A stretch of 64,000 nt of DNA from Pelargonium tetragonum (lineage: Eukaryota > Streptophyta > Magnoliopsida > Geraniales > Geraniaceae): the NCBI GenBank assembly GCA_036897445.1, contig JAYMTL010000017.1:1-64000 (forward strand), read 5' to 3'. The position numbers were made by a program, and so were the translations under genes. The notes beneath the pieces were generated by a model. It saw nothing but the letters and a program-made list of their open reading frames with translations. It was not told the DNA's origin and ran no database searches. Shown here in pieces: positions 60,501-64,000 of the stretch. The first letter of the stretch is position 1, and every line of letters begins with the position of its first letter.

Positions 60501-61390
60501 AAAAGTCAATATTAACCTTATCTTTTAAAAACTAAAGACTAAAAATCCATGAACAAAGAGAAAACTTGGGATTTTTGTAGCGCGCAGCTAATCGCTCGTT
60601 TTCAACCTTTCGTAATTTAGAACAAACTAAGGGTGTGATTCAAAAAAAAGTATACTTAGTTAGATAGAACAGATTCTAGACACCGACGACTTCCACTTAT
60701 TATGATCGTTAATTAACCGGTAACTCAGGCTTTGACCAACAGCAAATTTTGATAGATCTATCTCGAAAGTGTGTATTAGACAACTGACGAATCTCGTCTA
60801 TTAGGGCTAGATAGAGTAAATTACGCTTTAAATAAATATATAGGATCTTTTATTCTTCTTTCTTGTACTATAACTTAGCTATTAGCATAGCATATTTGAA
60901 CCTATATAAAAAAAATCCTCACAAAGGTACCTTTTCTCAGGGACCGCCTTCTTTCTTAATTTCAATCTCACTAACTTTTTTGAAAAAGAACTGGCTATTT
61001 TTCTTTTGTTCCCCTGGAATGTTATTGGACAACATGCAGTATTCAGCAGTAAAAACTCTATAGAAATTTAGGAAGATTTTTTTATTGCTTATATACGGTT
61101 ATACTCTGTAAGTTTCTGAAAAGCAAGAAAAAGGTATCTCACAAGTGAGGGAGTCCTACTTCTTCGGTTTTTCTAGTTCCACTTATGATATAATAAAATT
61201 CATACTAAAATCTAGGCGAGCTCCTAGTCCTAGAGATTTAGGAATTCGAAAGCTAAAAAGAGGCAGCTCCAAACCAAGGGTAAGAAAGCAGTTACCAACA
61301 AGGCCTAAGAAAAACTCAGCTTCAGAAGACTCAAAGGGTATAGCTATGAAGCAAGGGCATTCAGATTAGGATTAAGGGGTTTGGGTAATT

Positions 61391-61425
61391 ACAAGTTTGT
61401 ACTAAAAGAGATAGGACTTTTGCAG
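61391..61425 (+). repeat. AGTAGGACTTTTG box, diverged copy 4
   Basis: ACTAAAAGAGATAGGACTTTTGC keeps most of the core found at 27.4 and 51.0 kb, preceded by AAGTTTGT where those have AAGTTTC or GGGTTTC. It marks the start of the purine-rich tract that follows, outside the main skewed domains. Confidence 0.5.
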
Positions 61426-61639
61426 GGGTTCTAAAATATAGCATATAAGGTATAAAGAATTTTGAAGTCTAATAAAGTTGCCCGTTTCTCTGTTTCCAAT
61501 TCTAATGAAAGAAACATTGAAAAGTATAAAGAACGGAAGCTCTAGCTAAGGGGATAAGCAAGTGAGGCGTTTTCCCCTATTTTAAGAATTTCTTAAGCTA
61601 TCTATCAAGCTATAAAGTAAGAAAGTCATGCTCCTCCGT

Positions 61640-63070
61640 TTCAAGTCTCTGATTCTGGTTAATAAGGAAATGACTGCGTTAGAGCCTTGATTCACTGATT
61701 GAGGAATTTGTAATTACTTGAACAAGGTATGCAAGCTCTGAATAAACTACAGAATCTACTAGCTATGAGTCAGATACAGCAGATCGAGATCTAGCTCTTA
61801 AGGCTCACAAAAAAAAAGCTACGGGTATGTCTACGAAGAGGAATAAGAATCTAGCTATGATGAATGAGATACAGGGTCTAGCTTTTCATAAGAGGGCTCT
61901 AGGTATAGTTCCTAAGAGAGTCTAATATAGAGAGCAGGTTTAGCTAGAAAGAAAGGGGACAAGAGGTCTTATCCTTAAACTGTCTAAGTATAGTAATACA
62001 TATAGATAGAGAATATACTTTAACTACCTAAAGAAGCTATGGCAGGAAAGACACTCCAACAGCAACATATGCTACAAGAAGTGTACAGCTAACATCTCCC
62101 ACTTTACAAAGACTAAGATAGCTAAGAAGGAAGACTCAGGTAGAACAGAATACAAATAAGATAGAGAAAGCAAAACATCAACTCCAATATATATATATTA
62201 CATTACTAAGGTAACTAATAAAATAAAAGAGAGACTCGTACTATAAGTCTAGATAAAACTGTAGAGAATATGGATAACTCTAACTATACTACTAAAGGCT
62301 CTTTTGGGTATTCTCTATGGGCTATGGGGAAGATCCTAGCTATAGTGGTACAGATTAGAAGAAGATTAGTACAGGGGTATAGGGTATAGCTAAAAGGACT
62401 TGGGGAGGTATAGCGGCTATCAAGATCATGCGGAGTAAGTAAGATAGTAAGATAGCTTTTTATTTAAGAAGGTAAGAAGTCAATAAGAATTTTTTGGTTA
62501 TAAAGTCTGTACTATCTATTCTAGAAAACTTTTTACGTTAACCTTCTTCCAGGTAGGCCCCCGTTGGGTTTGTAACCCTCTCTATGGCAGTAACAACTAA
62601 AGCGCAGGAGGATAACTAAATAGGAATGAAACTCTCTTACCCATTATCCTTTGCAACTGTCTTACTAACAAAAAAGATCTACAACTCCTAATATAATATA
62701 CTAGAATGACTTTAAATTAAATAGATAATACAAAAGCTACGGGTACATGCTACAAAAGACAAGGAATACAAGAATTACAGATATCGAGAGTAGGACTCAT
62801 AGGAGTATAGCAACAGTAACTACAAGGCTACAGAGAAACTCTGAAACTCTATAGCAGCTAAAAAGATACAGAATAAGACGGGTACTGGGTATAAGAGAGC
62901 GGGTTTAGCTATGAGTAAGGTATAGAAGATAGGTATAGCTCTAAAGAAGTTACAGGAAAGAGTGTAAAAGAAGGTTCAGTTTAGCTTGGATTAAAGGGGT
63001 TTCCAATTTATGAAAGTATAGATAGTAAGTTATGGTGGTATAGAGTACCGGCCTAGCTCTCAGAAAGGTT
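61640..63070. repeat. Purine-rich degenerate repeat tract
   Basis: The + strand is rich in A and G and full of loosely repeated words: AAAAGCTACGGGTA (at 61816 and again at 62732), TAGCTATGA (61762, 61853, 62909), AGATACAG, GGTATAGCT, GAATACAAGAATTACAG. The same vocabulary appears at 33.1-33.4, 35.0-35.2 and 50.6-50.8 kb and, reverse-complemented, at 28.4-28.8, 48.3-48.5, 56.5 and 58.5 kb. No open frame of note. It resembles an expanded and decayed short-unit repeat. Confidence 0.5.
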
Positions 63071-63754
63071 TTGAGTTTCAGAGCACTCTAATGTAAAAAA
63101 GTACAAGCTTTACCACAAAACGGAAATTTCAATTTATTCAAAGCCTATTCCCAAGTCAAAGTTGTAAGCTTTTCCACTATACGTCACTTTTTATTTGACC
63201 TTATAGAGCTGCTTCCACGAAATTGAAGAATTCCGTTTTGTATAGATGTGAAAGTTACATCTTTGATATTCCAAATTTATCTACTCTATACTATCCTCAG
63301 TAAGTGACTTTAATCGCTTGTTTTTTTATTCACTTTCCAGGATTTTTTCTTTTGTTAACCTAATATAAATTCAAAAGTATTCTAAAAGTTAAGCAAGAAA
63401 CTCTTTTGGAGAAACCTGGTTTATTTAAATATAGCGTTTAGTTCAAGAAAGAAGTAAGCCCTATTGACTCCTGAGAAAATTTTAATATTAATTTGCAATG
63501 GGGATAGGTAAAAGAGCCTGCGAAAAAAAAAAAGTCAATTAGACACTTATAAAATAACCCAAAAGAAATTCAATATGGAATGTCTTAAAAAAGCTTCTTA
63601 CTAATAACAAATAAGTAGGCCAAAATAGAAACGAAGCCCCATTTCCTTTTTAAAGTCGAGAAGAAAATCACTTAAATAAAGAGGAGTTTATCGTCTAATA
63701 AAGGCAAGTAGTATCGTAGTACTAAAGCCTGGAGGAATTTTTTTAAAGCTCCTG
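63070..63754. other. AT-rich spacer before the trnQ-like sequence
   Basis: I see no gene, repeat copy or strong hairpin. Nothing upstream of the tRNA-like sequence looks like a consensus promoter. Confidence 0.5.
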
Positions 63755-63826
63755 TAGAGTATAGCCAAGTGGTAAAGCACCGATTCAAATAATCGGAATG
63801 CAAAGGTTCGAACCCTTTGACTCCGT
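63755..63826 (+). tRNA. trnQ-like tRNA with an AAA-type anticodon loop
   Basis: The 72-base segment follows the plant mitochondrial trnQ pattern as I remember it: AGTATAGCCAAGTGGTAA, then a T-arm ATGCAAAGGTTCGAA and CCTTT, then ACTCC. The T-stem AAAGG/CCTTT and anticodon stem CCGAT/ATCGG are perfect; the anticodon stem differs from the trnQ one yet stays paired. Four or five acceptor pairs remain, with mismatches at positions 2 and 7; one D-stem pair is lost. The anticodon loop is TCAAATA: position 33 is C rather than T, and positions 34-36 read AAA rather than TTG. It may be a diverged pseudogene or a tRNA that needs editing. Confidence 0.45.
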
Positions 63827-64000
63827 GAGAGTAACGAGTCAAATCTAAAAAGTCAAGCATAAAGGGACTTTCTTACTAGTTTAAATAGAAACGAAAAGAA
63901 TTTAATGCCCTCCGGTCAAGATTACTCTGAAAGTAACAAAAACGCTAGTATCCGAAAGAGTTCTACTGACTTCATTTAACAGGAAGTCGTTTCTACTATA
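63827..64000. other. Spacer to window end
   Basis: Nothing is recognised in these 174 bases. Confidence 0.5.

Larger units (their letters stand above)
56640..61600. other. AT-rich spacer, no recognisable gene
   Basis: The longest frames are 79 codons (56699-56938), 61 codons (58680-58865, minus) and 66-74 codons (60863-61369), all unrecognised and unlike each other. A T-arm-like word at about 57970 (AGTTCAAGTCCC) has no matching stems. A pyrimidine-rich tract at 58.46-58.63 kb resembles those in the repeat domains. A hairpin at 57494-57518 and a diverged AGTAGGACTTTTG box at 61.39 kb are listed separately. Confidence 0.5.

Overview
This window is 64 kb of AT-rich DNA (I estimate about 35-38% G+C by eye) in which I recognise no complete protein gene, rRNA or mobile element on either strand. 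The longest ATG-type open frame is 149 codons; almost all others are under 100. I see no cyanobacterial, plastid or mitochondrial housekeeping gene, no CRISPR array, no group II intron domain V and no operon-like spacing. Nothing looks bacterial. The only recognisable genes are tRNA-like sequences: a trnQ-type body near the right end, a decayed trnK-type body at 53.1 kb, and a tRNA-like sequence with an intact D-arm at 15.3 kb. The first two recall plant or algal mitochondrial tRNAs. My best guess is the non-coding part of a very large organelle genome, probably mitochondrial, or non-coding DNA derived from one. This is a guess from weak evidence.

Layout. From 1 to about 25.8 kb the sequence is compositionally even AT-rich spacer with tRNA T-arm-like scraps. 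Inside it lies a GC-richer island (about 9.8-10.3 kb) carrying three copies of an internal repeat. From about 25.9 kb to 56 kb the DNA changes character: it is built of long strand-skewed domains. The + strand is rich in A and C at 25.9-27.25, 30.7-39.1, 48.7-49.3 and 55-56.4 kb. It is rich in G and T at 27.4-30.6, 44.8-48.5, 49.4-50.5 and 53.5-54.6 kb. The stretch 39.2-44.8 kb is neutral. From 56.6 to 61.6 kb mostly neutral spacer returns, followed by a purine-rich tract (61.6-63.1 kb) and the trnQ-like sequence at 63.75 kb.

What fills the skewed domains is a set of diverged dispersed repeats that I could align by eye. One module occurs nine times on both strands and, where translated in one frame, repeatedly reads like KDFPVK or EDSPTK. 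Others are a DREF/VGSQ-type module, a DFLVLP-type module, a hairpin-plus-ATACTATC module, a STFIL-type module, and a short box with 25 identical bases in two copies. They keep similar neighbours and change orientation with the strand skew, as expected if one large repeat unit had been copied, inverted and decayed. The shared reading frames suggest, but do not prove, descent from a coding element. No known family was recognised.

Because no functional genes are established, no pathway or cooperation between genes can be described. The most useful leads are the repeat family with its conserved frame, the abrupt skew switches, the odd tRNA-like sequences with unexpected anticodons, and several strong hairpins or palindromes.
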